Shown: positions 43,215 to 52,380 of the stretch, piece after piece
How the letters are laid out: each line of letters starts with the position of its first letter
Position numbering within the stretch: position 1 is the stretch's first letter
Source: Roseicella frigidaeris
GTDB lineage: Bacteria; Pseudomonadota; Alphaproteobacteria; Acetobacterales; Acetobacteraceae
Direction of reading: 5' to 3'
Assembly (NCBI RefSeq): GCF_003258945.1
Contig: NZ_QLIX01000006.1
Location: 186,001-250,000, forward strand
Length of the DNA: 64,000 nt
The notes under the pieces: model-generated
The model's database searches: none
The model's input: the letters and a program-made list of their open reading frames with translations, nothing else
What the model was told of the DNA's origin: nothing
Made by a program: the position numbers and the translations under genes

Positions 43215-43294
43215 CCGCGGCGGCGGCGCCCCTCCGGGCTTCCGCCGCCGCGCCCTCCGTGCTGGCATGGCCGGGTCGAGCCAGGGATCCGGTC

Positions 43295-44899
43295 ATGCAA
43301 GCGCTGCCACGCTGTCACCGTCCGCCGATCATGGGGCGCCACGGCGCCGTCGCCACCAACCATCCGGTCGCCACTCAGGCGGGGCTCGACATCCTGCGCG
43401 CCGGCGGCACGGCGGTGGATGCGAGCATCGCCATCTCCCTCACCCTCGGCGTGGTCGAGCCGGCCATGTCCGGGCTCGGCGGCGACGGCTTCTTCCAGCT
43501 CCATCGCGTCAACGGCGCGCCGCTCTGCGTCAACGCGACCGGCGCGGCGCCGCTGGCGGCGACGCCCGAGGCCTATGCGGGCGGCATTCCCGTCGCCGGC
43601 CCGCGCAGCGCCTCGACGCCGGGGCTGCTGGCCGGGCTGGCGCTGCTGCATGCCGGGCATGCCACCCTGCCCTGGGCGCGACTGGTGGCGCCGGCGATCG
43701 AGGCGGCGCGGGACGGCTTCGCGGTGACGCATCACTACCGGCATTTCGCCGCGGATTGCCTGGCGAAGCTGCGGGCCAGCCAGGGCAGCGCCGCGCGCTT
43801 CCTCGCCGATGGCGCCACCCCGCCCCTCGGCGCCGTGCTGACCCAGCCCGAGCTGGCCGAGAGCCTCGCCGAGATCGCCCGCGACGGCGCCGAGGGCTTC
43901 TATCGCGGCCGGCTGGCGCGGCGCCTCGCCGCCGGGATCGCCGCCGCGGGCGGGGTGGTGGCGGAGGCCGATCTCGCCGCCTGCGCGGCCGAGGCGCAGC
44001 CGCCGATCGCCGTGCCCTTCCAGGGCTTCGAGGTGCGGCAGACCCCGCCGAACTCCACCGGCTTCACCTTCCTGCAGATGCTGCGCATCCTCGACCGCTT
44101 CGACCTCGCCGCGCTCGGGCGCGACAGCGCGGCGCTGATCCATCTGATGGTGGAGGCGAAGAAGCGCGCCTTCCTCGACCGCGAGCGCTGGGGCGCCGAT
44201 CCGCGCGGCCTCGTCATCCCGCTCGACCGGCTGCTCGGCGCCGCGCATGCCGCGGAGACGGCGGCGCTGATCGATCCGGAGCGCGCCGCCAGCCTGCCGG
44301 TGCGCGGCGGCGAGGGCGGCGACACCACCTATTTCTGCGTCGTCGATGCCGTGGGGAATGCGGTCTCGGCCATCCAGTCGATCAACTCCGCCTTCGGCAG
44401 CGGCGTGACCGCCGGCGATACCGGCATCCTGCTGAACAACCGCATGGCCTATTGGCATCTCGAGCCCGGGCACCCGAACCGGCTGCGGCCGGGGATGCGG
44501 GTGCGGCACACGATGAACGCGCCGATGGTCTTCCGCGACGGCCGGCTCTGGGGCGTCTTCGGCACGCCGGGCGCCGACAACCAGGTGCAGGTGAACCTGC
44601 AGGTCATGCTGGCGATGGCGGTCTTCGGCCTCGATCCGCAGCAGGCGGTGGAGGCGCCGCGCTGGACCAGCAGCCAGCCCGGCCAGGCGGCGAACTACCC
44701 GCACGAGGCCGATGCGGTGCTGACGCTGGAGGCCGGACTCGCCGGGGCGGTGCCGGGCTTGGAGACGCGCGGCCATGCGGTGCGGGTGGTGCCGCCGCTG
44801 GAGGGGCCGTGCAGCGTCGAGGTCATCCGGGTGCTGGGGAACGGCGTGCGCATGGCCGGCAGCGATCCGCGCCGGGATGGCTGGGCGGCGGCCTACTGA
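43295..44899 (+). CDS. gamma-glutamyltransferase family protein
   Basis: A 534-residue Ntn-hydrolase precursor. The autoprocessing site is a Thr in GGEGGDTTYFCVVDAVGN near residue 348, giving large and small subunits. ATNHPVATQAGLDILRAGGTAVDASIA near residue 24 (read in parts) and GLGGDGFFQL near 64 belong to the large subunit. No signal peptide is apparent, so it is cytoplasmic, unlike E. coli GGT. Members act on glutathione, cephalosporin precursors or related gamma-glutamyl amides. The ATG is 12 codons after an in-frame ATG with a less plausible N-terminus. Confidence 0.85.
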   Translation: MQALPRCHRPPIMGRHGAVATNHPVATQAGLDILRAGGTAVDASIAISLTLGVVEPAMSGLGGDGFFQLHRVNGAPLCVNATGAAPLAATPEAYAGGIPVAGPRSASTPGLLAGLALLHAGHATLPWARLVAPAIEAARDGFAVTHHYRHFAADCLAKLRASQGSAARFLADGATPPLGAVLTQPELAESLAEIARDGAEGFYRGRLARRLAAGIAAAGGVVAEADLAACAAEAQPPIAVPFQGFEVRQTPPNSTGFTFLQMLRILDRFDLAALGRDSAALIHLMVEAKKRAFLDRERWGADPRGLVIPLDRLLGAAHAAETAALIDPERAASLPVRGGEGGDTTYFCVVDAVGNAVSAIQSINSAFGSGVTAGDTGILLNNRMAYWHLEPGHPNRLRPGMRVRHTMNAPMVFRDGRLWGVFGTPGADNQVQVNLQVMLAMAVFGLDPQQAVEAPRWTSSQPGQAANYPHEADAVLTLEAGLAGAVPGLETRGHAVRVVPPLEGPCSVEVIRVLGNGVRMAGSDPRRDGWAAAY

Positions 44900-44924
44900 G
44901 CGGCGCCGCGCGGCGGCGCCGCCC

Positions 44925-45569
44925 CTACACCCCGCGCAGGAAGGGGTTGCTGCGGCGCTCCTGGCCGAAGCTCGAGCCGGGGCCATGGCCGCAGAGGAAG
45001 GCGATGTCGTCGCCGAGCGGCAGCAGCTTCTCCCGGATCGCGGCGATCAGCGCCGCATGGTCGCCATAGGGGAAGTCGGTGCGGCCGACCGAGCCCTGGA
45101 ACAGCACGTCGCCGACGATCGCGATCCGCAGCGCCGCGTTGACGAAGACGAGATGCCCCGGCGTGTGGCCCGGGCAATGCAGCACGGCGAAGTCCTCGCC
45201 GCCGATGCGCACCGTCTCGCCCTCCGCCAGCCAGCGATCCGGCGTGACGTTGCGGCAGTCGAAGCCGTATTGCGCGCCCTGCGCCTCCAGCCCCTCGAGC
45301 AGGAAGCGGTCGCGCTCGTCCGGCCCGATGATCGGCGGCCGGCCGGGCAGCGCCGCCTGCAGCGCCGTCGCGCCGCCGGCATGGTCGAGATGGCCATGGG
45401 TCAGCAGGATGCTGCCGACCTTGATCTTCAGCTCGTCCAGCGCGTGCAGGATGCGCTCCACCTCGCCGCCCGGATCGATGACGACGCCCTCGCCGCTCGC
45501 CTCGTCCCACCAGAGCGAGCAGTTCTGCTGGAAGGGCGTGACGGGGAGGATGGCGGCCTTGAGACCCAT
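44925..45569 (-). CDS. MBL-fold hydrolase, YcbL/glyoxalase II-like
   Basis: A 214-residue metallo-hydrolase. ILLTHGHLDHAGGATAL near residue 57, LHCPGHTPGHLVFV near 130 and IVGDVLFQGSVGRTDFPYGDH near 152 give the metal ligands. The GSVGRTDFP block is the YcbL (type II glyoxalase) signature. It hydrolyses thioesters such as S-lactoylglutathione in the cytoplasm. Converges with gamma-glutamyltransferase across 25 bases and is divergent from urtA. Confidence 0.9.
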   Translation of the reverse strand: MGLKAAILPVTPFQQNCSLWWDEASGEGVVIDPGGEVERILHALDELKIKVGSILLTHGHLDHAGGATALQAALPGRPPIIGPDERDRFLLEGLEAQGAQYGFDCRNVTPDRWLAEGETVRIGGEDFAVLHCPGHTPGHLVFVNAALRIAIVGDVLFQGSVGRTDFPYGDHAALIAAIREKLLPLGDDIAFLCGHGPGSSFGQERRSNPFLRGV

Positions 45570-45882
45570 GGCGACGGTTCCGGCATGTTGAGGGGGTGGG
45601 CGGCGGGCGGGCGACGGTCGATCGGCAATGTCGTGGCCGGACGGCGCGGGCGCAACCTCGGCTGACGCGTGCCGCTGCCGCCGCGGCTTGCAGCCCGCTG
45701 CGCCCCTGGCAGGCGATTGCCGGGAATTTGGGCAAACCCGCGCCGCTCCCCGCGGTGTGAGCGGTTCGAAAACTGGCACGCATCTCGCTTTCGGAAGCGG
45801 GCCAACCGCGTCCGGACCCATGCGCCCGCGCATCCAGGCCGGTCCGGCACGCCGCAGACGTCACACAGGGAACGACAGCCCC
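45570..45882. other. urt promoter region
   Basis: A 313-base divergent region between the YcbL-like gene and urtA. It carries the sigma-54 promoter listed separately. A GGAATTTGGGCAAACCCG segment near 45723-45740 could be part of an activator site, but I cannot recognise a consensus NtrC palindrome. The 5' leader after the predicted start contains the imperfect dyad ctcgctttcggaagcgg. No gene seen. Confidence 0.5.
45774..45789 (+). promoter_or_regulatory. sigma-54 (RpoN) promoter of urtA
   Basis: TGGCACG-catc-TCGCT matches the sigma-54 consensus TGGCACG-N4-TTGCW at every fixed position but one (T to C). The invariant GG (45775-45776) and GC (45787-45788) lie exactly 12 bases apart. Transcription would start near 45800, giving a leader of about 83 bases before the urtA ATG. 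This implies nitrogen-limited expression through an NtrC-type activator, as known for urea transporters in other bacteria. Confidence 0.7.
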
Positions 45883-47136
45883 ATGCCCAACGACCGCTTC
45901 ACCCTCACGCGGCGCGCCACGCTGGCGGGGCTCGGCGCCGCCATCGCCCCCCTGGCCGCCCCGGCGATCCGCCCGGCCTTCGCCCAGGGCGCGCCGATCA
46001 AGGTCGGCGTCCTGCACTCCCTCTCCGGCACCATGGCGATCAGCGAGACGGCGCTGCGCGACACGGTGCTGATGATGGTCGAGTGGATCAACGGCAAGGG
46101 CGGGCTGCTCGGCCGCAAGGTGGAGGCGGTGGTGGTCGACCCGGCCTCCAACTGGCCGCTCTTCGCCGAGAAGGCGCGCGAGCTGCTGCAGGTCCACAAG
46201 GTGGACGCCACCTTCGGCTGCTGGACCTCGGTCTCCCGCAAGTCGGTGCTGCCGGTTTTCGAGGAGCTGAACGGCATGCTCTTCTACCCCGTCCAGTACG
46301 AGGGCGAGGAGGAGAGCAAGAACATCTTCTATACCGGCGCCGCGCCAAACCAGCAGGCGATCCCGGCGGTCGAGTACCTGATGAGCGCCGATGGCGGCGA
46401 TGCCAAGCGCATCGCCCTGCTCGGCACCGACTATGTCTACCCGCGCACCACCAACCGCATCCTGCGCGGCTTCCTCAACTCCAAGGGCATCGGCGATGCC
46501 GACATCATGGAGGAATACACCCCCTTCGGCCATTCCGACTGGCAGGGCATCGTCGCCCGGGTGAAGCGCTTCGCCGGCGAGGGCAAGAAGACCGCGATCG
46601 TCTCCACCATCAACGGCGACGCCAACGTCCCCTTCTACCGCGAGCTCGGCAACCAGGGCATCAAGGCCGAGGACATCCCCTGCGTCGCCTTCTCGGTGGG
46701 CGAGGAGGAGCTGGCCGGCATCGACACCAAGCCGCTGGTCGGCCACTTGGCGGCCTGGAACTACTTCATGTCGATCAAGGGCACGCCGAACGAGGAATTC
46801 CTCAAGCTCTGGCGCGCCTACATCAAGAACCCGAAGCGCGTCACCAACGACCCGATGGAGGCCACCTATACCGGCTTCCGCATGTGGACCCAGGCGGTGG
46901 AGAAGGCCAAGACCACCAAGGTGGACGAGGTCCGCGCGGCGATGATCGGCCAGAAGCTCATGGCCCCCTGCGGCTACGAGGAGGAGATGCTGCCGAACCA
47001 TCACCTCTCGAAGCCGGTCTTCATCGGCGAGGTGCAGGCCGACGGCCAGTTCAACATCGTCTGGAAGACGCCGAGCGTGGTGAAGGCCGAGAACTGGTCG
47101 CCCTTTATCCCCGAGAACGCGAACCGCAAGAAGTAG
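45883..47136 (+). CDS. urtA: urea ABC transporter substrate-binding protein
   Basis: A 417-residue periplasmic binding protein for urea. A Tat signal TRRATLAGLGAAIAPLAAPA ends at AFAQ near residue 35. The mature start is IKVGVLHSLSGTMAISE, then PASNWPLFAEKARELL near 84, FGCWTSVSRKSVLPVFE near 107 and FYPVQYEGEEESKNIFYTGA near 130 (read in parts), all strongly conserved in UrtA. It is first in urtABCDE. The 119-base gap to urtB carries a strong hairpin, probably raising the urtA:urtB ratio. Confidence 0.94.
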   Translation: MPNDRFTLTRRATLAGLGAAIAPLAAPAIRPAFAQGAPIKVGVLHSLSGTMAISETALRDTVLMMVEWINGKGGLLGRKVEAVVVDPASNWPLFAEKARELLQVHKVDATFGCWTSVSRKSVLPVFEELNGMLFYPVQYEGEEESKNIFYTGAAPNQQAIPAVEYLMSADGGDAKRIALLGTDYVYPRTTNRILRGFLNSKGIGDADIMEEYTPFGHSDWQGIVARVKRFAGEGKKTAIVSTINGDANVPFYRELGNQGIKAEDIPCVAFSVGEEELAGIDTKPLVGHLAAWNYFMSIKGTPNEEFLKLWRAYIKNPKRVTNDPMEATYTGFRMWTQAVEKAKTTKVDEVRAAMIGQKLMAPCGYEEEMLPNHHLSKPVFIGEVQADGQFNIVWKTPSVVKAENWSPFIPENANRKK

Positions 47137-47173
47137 GGACCGCGGCCGCGGCGGGCGCGGGCCCGCCCGGACG

Positions 47174-47197
47174 GCCCGGGGAGATGTCTCCCCGGGC
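47174..47197 (+). terminator. intra-operon hairpin between urtA and urtB
   Basis: An 11-bp stem, GCCCGGGGAGA, loop TG (effectively ATGT), TCTCCCCGGGC, lies 38 bases after the urtA stop. No T-run follows. Hairpins after binding-protein genes usually protect the upstream mRNA from 3' decay or cause partial termination, so the binding protein exceeds the membrane components. Confidence 0.6.
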
Positions 47198-47255
47198 GGA
47201 CACCCCCAGGGCGAGGGTGCCGGCCCGCCGGCGCCGCCGTCCCGCGAAGGGCATC

Positions 47256-48824
47256 ATGACCTCTTTCATCCTCCGCATGGCGTTCCTGCTGCTGCTGGCC
47301 CTGCCGGCACGCGCGCAGGAGGACTACGCCGCCACCCTGCCCGGCCTCGCCGGCGGCTTCGGCGAGATCGCCGGCGCGGTCGAGCGGCTGGGCGCCCTCG
47401 GCGACCCGCGCGCCCTGCCGGTGCTGCAGGCGCTGCAGGACGGCCGGCTCCTGAAGACGGCCGATGGCCATGTCCTGCTGCCGCAGGGCGCCGGCTTCGT
47501 CGATGCCGCGACCGGGCAGCCGGCCGAGGCCGCCGGCGCCGAGGCCGTGCGCCTCAACAACCGCGTCCGCCAGGCGCTGCGCGGCGCCCTCGGCCGGCTG
47601 CAGCTCGTCTCGCCCGATGCGGCGCAGCGCGGCGCCGCGGCGGAAGCGATCTTCCGCAGCCGCAGCGCCGAGGACGTGCCGCCCCTGCAGGCCGCCATCG
47701 CCCGCGAGCAGGATGCCGGCGTGCGGGCGAAGCTGGAGCTGGCGCTGGCCGCGGCGCAGCTCGTCGCCGCCGATCCCGCCGCCAAGCGCGACGCCATCGC
47801 CCGCCTCGGCGCCGCCGGCACGGTGGAGGCCCGCGCCCTGCTGATCGAGGCGCGCGCCGGCAATCCCGGCGAGGCCGGGGCGATCGAGGCCGCCATCGCC
47901 CGCATCGACCAGAGCCTGGCGATCCGCCGCGCCGCCGAGACGCTGTTCCAGGGCCTCTCGCTCGGCTCGGTGCTGCTGCTCGCCGCGCTCGGCCTCGCCG
48001 TGACCTTCGGCGTCATGGGCGTGATCAACATGGCGCATGGCGAGTTCGTCATGCTCGGCGCCTATGCCACCTTCGCCGTGCAGGAGCTCTGTCGCGGCAT
48101 CCCCTGGCTGGCGCCCTGGTCGCTGCCCCTCTCGGTCCCCGCCGCCTTCCTGGTGACAGCGGCCTGCGGCGCGCTGCTCGAGCGCGGGCTGATCCGGCAT
48201 CTCTATGGCCGGCCGCTGGAGACGCTGCTGATGACCTTCGGCGTCGGCATGATCATCCAGCAGGCGGTGCGCCTGGCCTTCGGCGCGCAGAACCGGGAGG
48301 TGATCTCGCCCGCCTGGATGCAGGGCACCATCACCCTGCCCGGCGGCGTCGCGGTGACGCAGAACCGGCTCTGGATCATCGTCTTCGGCCTGCTGGTCCT
48401 CGCCCTCGTCTTCGCCGCCATCCGGCTGACGCGCTTCGGCCTCGAGATGCGGGCGGTGGTGCAGAACCGGCGCATCGCCGCCACCATGGGCATCCGCACC
48501 GGACGGGTGGACGCCATGACCTTCGCCTTCGGGTCCGGCCTCGCCGGCATGGCCGGCGTCGCGCTCAGCCAGATCGACAACGTCTCGCCCAATCTCGGCA
48601 CCGGCTACATCATCGACAGCTTCATGGTGGTGGTCTTCGGCGGCGTCGGCTCGCTGGCCGGCACGCTGGTCGGGGCGCTGACCCTCGGCGTGGTCAACAA
48701 GATGCTGGAACCCTATGCCGGCGCGGTGCTGGCCAAGGTCTTCGTCCTCGTCGCCATCATGCTGTTCATCCAGCGCCGGCCGAAGGGCCTCTTCGCGCTC
48801 AAGGGAAGGGCCGCCGAATCGTGA
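47256..48824 (+). CDS. urtB: urea ABC transporter permease UrtB
   Basis: A 522-residue inner-membrane permease. A signal-like start (FILRMAFLLLLALPARAQ) leads to a long N-terminal extracytoplasmic region of about 200 residues, rich in short helices, the feature that marks UrtB among LivH-type permeases. The permease domain has GLAVTFGVMGVINMAHGEFVMLGAY near 247, TFGVGMIIQQAVRLAFGAQN near 327 and a late SFMVVVFGGVGSLAGTLVGAL near 455 (read in parts). The stop overlaps the urtC GTG by four bases. Confidence 0.93.
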   Translation: MTSFILRMAFLLLLALPARAQEDYAATLPGLAGGFGEIAGAVERLGALGDPRALPVLQALQDGRLLKTADGHVLLPQGAGFVDAATGQPAEAAGAEAVRLNNRVRQALRGALGRLQLVSPDAAQRGAAAEAIFRSRSAEDVPPLQAAIAREQDAGVRAKLELALAAAQLVAADPAAKRDAIARLGAAGTVEARALLIEARAGNPGEAGAIEAAIARIDQSLAIRRAAETLFQGLSLGSVLLLAALGLAVTFGVMGVINMAHGEFVMLGAYATFAVQELCRGIPWLAPWSLPLSVPAAFLVTAACGALLERGLIRHLYGRPLETLLMTFGVGMIIQQAVRLAFGAQNREVISPAWMQGTITLPGGVAVTQNRLWIIVFGLLVLALVFAAIRLTRFGLEMRAVVQNRRIAATMGIRTGRVDAMTFAFGSGLAGMAGVALSQIDNVSPNLGTGYIIDSFMVVVFGGVGSLAGTLVGALTLGVVNKMLEPYAGAVLAKVFVLVAIMLFIQRRPKGLFALKGRAAES

Positions 48825-49915
48825 GCGCCACCCTCGCCACCCCCTCGCCCGGCGGCTCCGGCCGGCTGACGCTGCGCCTGCTGATGCTGGGCGCGGTGCT
48901 GCTGCTCGCCGTGCTGCCGGCGCTGAACCGCCTGCCGGCCGACAGCGCCCTGCATGTCTCGGACTTCATCGTCAGCGTCAGCGGGAAGTGGATCACCTAC
49001 GCCATCCTGGCGCTGGCGATCGACCTGGCCTGGGGCTATGCCGGCATCCTCTCGCTCGGCCACGGCGCCTTCTTCGCGCTCGGCGGCTATGCGATCGGCA
49101 TGCATCTGATGCGGCTGATCGGCCCGCGCGGCGTCTATGGCCACCCGACCCTGCCGGATTTCATGGTCTTCCTCGGCTACAAGGAACTGCCCTGGTACTG
49201 GCTCGGCTTCGACCACTTCCCCTTCGCCATCCTCATGGCGATGGCGGTGCCCGGCCTGCTCGCCGCGGTGGTCGGCTACCTCGCCTTCCGCAGCCGCATC
49301 ACCGGCGTCTACTTCTCGATCATCACCCAGGCGATGACCTATGCGTTGATGCTCGCCTTCTTCCGCAACGACATGGGCTTCGGCGGCAACAACGGCTTCA
49401 CCGACTTCAAGGAGCTGCTGGGCATGCCGCTGAACACGCCGACCGCCCGCTCGGCGCTGTTCTACGCCTCGCTCGCCCTGCTCGTGCTGAGCTACGCCAT
49501 CTGCAGCCGCATCACCCAGTCGAAGCTCGGCCGGGTGCTGGTGGCGATCCGCGACGCCGAGAGCCGGGTGCGCTTCCTCGGCTACGACGTGACGCAGCAC
49601 AAGCTCTTCGTCTTCGTGCTCTCGGCGGTGCTGGCCGGCCTCGCGGGCGCGCTCTACGTGCCGCAGGTGGGCATCATCAACCCCGGCGAGTTCAGCCCGG
49701 GCAACTCCATCGAGGCGGTGATCTGGGTGGCGGTGGGCGGGCGCGGCACGCTGGTCGGCGCCCTGCTCGGCGCCTTCTCGGTGAATGCGCTGAAGACCTG
49801 GCTCACCACCGTCGCGCCGGATCTCTGGCTCTTCGCGCTCGGCGGCCTCTTCGTCGCCGTCACGCTGTTCCTGCCGCGCGGATTGATCGGCCTGGTCTCG
49901 AAGGTGACGAAATGA
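48821..49915 (+). CDS. urtC: urea ABC transporter permease UrtC
   Basis: A 364-residue LivM-type permease with about nine membrane helices. AILALAIDLAWGYAGILSLGHGAFFALGGYAIG (read in parts near residues 64-94), FRNDMGFGGNNGFTDFKELLG near 184 and SPGNSIEAVIWVAVGGRGTL near 292 are UrtC signatures. GTG start overlapping the urtB stop. It pairs with UrtB to form the channel. Its stop overlaps the urtD ATG. Confidence 0.93.
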   Translation: MSATLATPSPGGSGRLTLRLLMLGAVLLLAVLPALNRLPADSALHVSDFIVSVSGKWITYAILALAIDLAWGYAGILSLGHGAFFALGGYAIGMHLMRLIGPRGVYGHPTLPDFMVFLGYKELPWYWLGFDHFPFAILMAMAVPGLLAAVVGYLAFRSRITGVYFSIITQAMTYALMLAFFRNDMGFGGNNGFTDFKELLGMPLNTPTARSALFYASLALLVLSYAICSRITQSKLGRVLVAIRDAESRVRFLGYDVTQHKLFVFVLSAVLAGLAGALYVPQVGIINPGEFSPGNSIEAVIWVAVGGRGTLVGALLGAFSVNALKTWLTTVAPDLWLFALGGLFVAVTLFLPRGLIGLVSKVTK

Positions 49916-50688
49916 GCGACGGCATCAGCCCGCCCCTCGGCACGCCGAAGGAGGCCGCGCCGGTCCTCTATCTCGACGGCGTCTCGGTGGTCTTCGACGG
50001 CTTCCGGGCGCTGAACAACCTCTCGCTCATCGTCGGCGCGGGCGAGCTGCGCGCCATCATCGGCCCGAATGGCGCTGGCAAGACGACGATGATGGACGTG
50101 ATCACCGGCAAGACCCGGCCGACCGAGGGCGTCGTCCGCTTCCGCGACCACGACCTGACGCGGCTGGACGAGGCGACCATCGCCAATCTCGGCATCGGCC
50201 GGAAGTTCCAGAAGCCAACCATGTTCGACGCGCTCACCGTGTTCGAGAACCTGGAGCTCGCCCTGAAGGCGCCGCGCGGACCCCTCGCCTGCCTGCGCTG
50301 GGCGCTCTCGGGCGAGGCGCGGCGGCGGATCGAGGCGGTGCTGGAGGAGGTCGGGCTGACCGCCCGGGCGCAGGACCGCGCCGCCATCCTCAGCCATGGC
50401 CAGCGGCAATGGCTCGAGATCGGCATGCTGCTGATGCAGGACCCGGAGCTGCTGCTGGTGGACGAGCCGGTCGCCGGCATGACCGACCAGGAGACCGAGC
50501 ACACCGCAGCGCTGCTGGTGCGCATCGCCGGCAAGCGCAGCGTCGTCGTGGTCGAGCACGACCTGGAATTCGTCCGGGCGCTGGGCAGCAAGGTGACGGT
50601 GCTCTGCGAGGGCAGCATGCTCTCGGAGGGCAGCATCGACCACGTGCAGAACGACCCGCGGGTCATCGAAGTCTATCTGGGCAGGTAA
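49912..50688 (+). CDS. urtD: urea ABC transporter ATP-binding protein UrtD
   Basis: A 258-residue ATPase of the LivG type. Walker A GPNGAGKTTMMDV near residue 49, Q-loop GIGRKFQKPTMFDALTVFEN near 96, signature LSHGQRQWLEIGMLLMQDP near 161 (SHGQ instead of SGGQ, usual in UrtD) and Walker B LLLVDEPVAGM near 180. The following VVVEHDLEF contains the switch His. Overlaps urtC by four bases; three bases before urtE. Confidence 0.93.
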   Translation: MSDGISPPLGTPKEAAPVLYLDGVSVVFDGFRALNNLSLIVGAGELRAIIGPNGAGKTTMMDVITGKTRPTEGVVRFRDHDLTRLDEATIANLGIGRKFQKPTMFDALTVFENLELALKAPRGPLACLRWALSGEARRRIEAVLEEVGLTARAQDRAAILSHGQRQWLEIGMLLMQDPELLLVDEPVAGMTDQETEHTAALLVRIAGKRSVVVVEHDLEFVRALGSKVTVLCEGSMLSEGSIDHVQNDPRVIEVYLGR

Positions 50689-50691
50689 GCG

Positions 50692-51384
50692 ATGCTCCGC
50701 GTCGAGACCATCGATCTCTCCTATGGCGCCTCGCGCTGCCTGCGCGGCGTCTCGCTCGAGGCCGATCCCGGCCGCATCACCTGCGTCCTCGGGCGCAACG
50801 GCGTCGGCAAGTCGAGCCTGATGCGCTCCATCGCCGGGCTCGAGCGCATCCAGGGCGGCCGCATCCTGTGGGAGGGCAAGGATGTCTCCGCCCTCGGCCC
50901 GGCGGACCGGGCGCGCGCCGGCATCGGCTACGTGCCGCAGGGGCGGGAGATCTTCCCCTTCCTCACCGTGCAGGAGAACCTGGAGACGGCGCTGGCCGCG
51001 GCGCCGCGCGGCAGCAAGGTGCCGGAGGAGGTCTTCACCCTCTTCCCGATCCTGAAGCAGTTCCTGCGCCGGCGGGGCGGCGACCTCTCCGGCGGGCAGC
51101 AGCAGCAGCTCGCCATCGCCCGGGCGCTGACCGCCCGGCCGCGGCTGCTCATCCTCGACGAGCCGACCGAGGGCATCCAGCCGAGCGTCATCAAGGACAT
51201 CGCCCGGGTGATCCGGCTGCTGGCGCGGGAGAAGAATTTCGCCGTGGTGCTGGTCGAGCAGTATTACGAGTTCGCCCGCGAGCTCGCCGACCGCATCGCC
51301 GTCATGGTGCGCGGCGAGGTGGCGCTCGGCGGCCCGATCGACGCGATGGACGACGAGGCGGTGCGGCGCCTGCTGACGGTGTAG
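50692..51384 (+). CDS. urtE: urea ABC transporter ATP-binding protein UrtE
   Basis: A 230-residue LivF-type ATPase. LRVETIDLSYGASRCLRGVS opens it, with Walker A GRNGVGKSSLMRS near residue 34, GYVPQGREIFPFLTVQENLE near 79, signature LSGGQQQQLAIARALTARP near 133 and Walker B LLILDEPTEGIQPSVI near 152. It ends the operon. No hairpin of note separates it from the convergent MBL gene, whose stop lies 13 bases away. No urease genes are in the window. Confidence 0.93.
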   Translation: MLRVETIDLSYGASRCLRGVSLEADPGRITCVLGRNGVGKSSLMRSIAGLERIQGGRILWEGKDVSALGPADRARAGIGYVPQGREIFPFLTVQENLETALAAAPRGSKVPEEVFTLFPILKQFLRRRGGDLSGGQQQQLAIARALTARPRLLILDEPTEGIQPSVIKDIARVIRLLAREKNFAVVLVEQYYEFARELADRIAVMVRGEVALGGPIDAMDDEAVRRLLTV

Positions 51385-51396
51385 CAGCCCCCTGCG

Positions 51397-52302
51397 TCAA
51401 GGCGCGGCGGGCGTCTTGCCGGCGAGGCCGCCCGTCATCCGCACCGGGATGCGCATATAGCGCACGCCATTCGCCTCGGCCGGCGGGAAGCGGCCGGCGC
51501 GCATGTTCACCTGGATGCTCGGCAGCAGCAGCAGCGGCGCCGGCAGCGTGGCGTCGCGCTCCCGCCGCATGGCGACGAACTCCTCCTCCGTCATGCCCGC
51601 GCCGAGATGCGGGTTGCGCGCCCGCTGCTCGGCCACCGTGCTCTCCCAGGCGAAATGCGCGCGCCCCGGCGCCTTGTAGTCGTGGCAGGTGAAGATCCGC
51701 GTCCCGGGCGGCAGCGCCAGCAGCCGCTGGATCGAGCGCCACAGCGCCCGCGCGTCGCCGCCCGGGAAGTCGCAGCGGGCGGTGCCGTAATCCGGCATGA
51801 AGAGCGTGTCGCCGACGAAGGCCGCATCGCCCGCCAGATAGGCGACGCAGGCCGGGGTGTGGCCGGGCACGTGCAGCACCTGCACCGGCAGGCTGCCGAG
51901 CAGGAACCGGGCGCCATCGGCGAAGAGCAGGTCGAAATCGCCGCCCTCGGGCGTGACGTCCTCGGCGCCGAAGACCGGGCGGAAGATCTGCTGCACCGCG
52001 CGGATATGCTCGCCGATGCCGATCCGCCCCCCCGCCTCCGCCTTCACATAGGGCGAGGCGGTCAGGTGATCGGCATGCACATGCGTCTCCAGCACCCAGT
52101 CGAGGCCGAGGCCCTCGGCCCGCAGGGCATCGAGGACGCGGTCCGCGCTCGCCGTCCCGGCCTCGCCGCTGCGGTTGTCCCAGTCGAGGACCGGATCGAC
52201 GATCGCAGCCCGCCGCGTCGCCGGGTCCCAGACCAGATAGGTGACGGTGTTGGTCGCCTCGTCGAAGAAGGCCCGGACCGCCGGGCTGCCCGTCTCGCCC
52301 AT
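51397..52302 (-). CDS. MBL-fold protein, persulfide dioxygenase / Blh-like
   Basis: A 301-residue metallo-hydrolase-fold protein of the ETHE1/Blh family, oxidising glutathione persulfide to sulfite. WVLETHVHADHLTASPY near residue 69, VLHVPGHTPACVAYLAGD near 143 and FVGDTLFMPDYGTARCDFPGGDA near 165 (read in parts) are the signatures. The mononuclear iron ligands are the first His pair, the second His and the Asp of GDTLF. Homologues sit beside BigR or sulfide:quinone reductase; here the neighbours are urtE and a GNAT, so its sulfur partner genes are elsewhere. Confidence 0.87.
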   Translation of the reverse strand: MGETGSPAVRAFFDEATNTVTYLVWDPATRRAAIVDPVLDWDNRSGEAGTASADRVLDALRAEGLGLDWVLETHVHADHLTASPYVKAEAGGRIGIGEHIRAVQQIFRPVFGAEDVTPEGGDFDLLFADGARFLLGSLPVQVLHVPGHTPACVAYLAGDAAFVGDTLFMPDYGTARCDFPGGDARALWRSIQRLLALPPGTRIFTCHDYKAPGRAHFAWESTVAEQRARNPHLGAGMTEEEFVAMRRERDATLPAPLLLLPSIQVNMRAGRFPPAEANGVRYMRIPVRMTGGLAGKTPAAP

Positions 52303-52380
52303 GCTGCACCTCCCGCAGCGGCGGATCATGGCCCGCGCCGGGGCGGCGGCGCACGGCAATTCGCGCGGCGGGGCGGCGCC

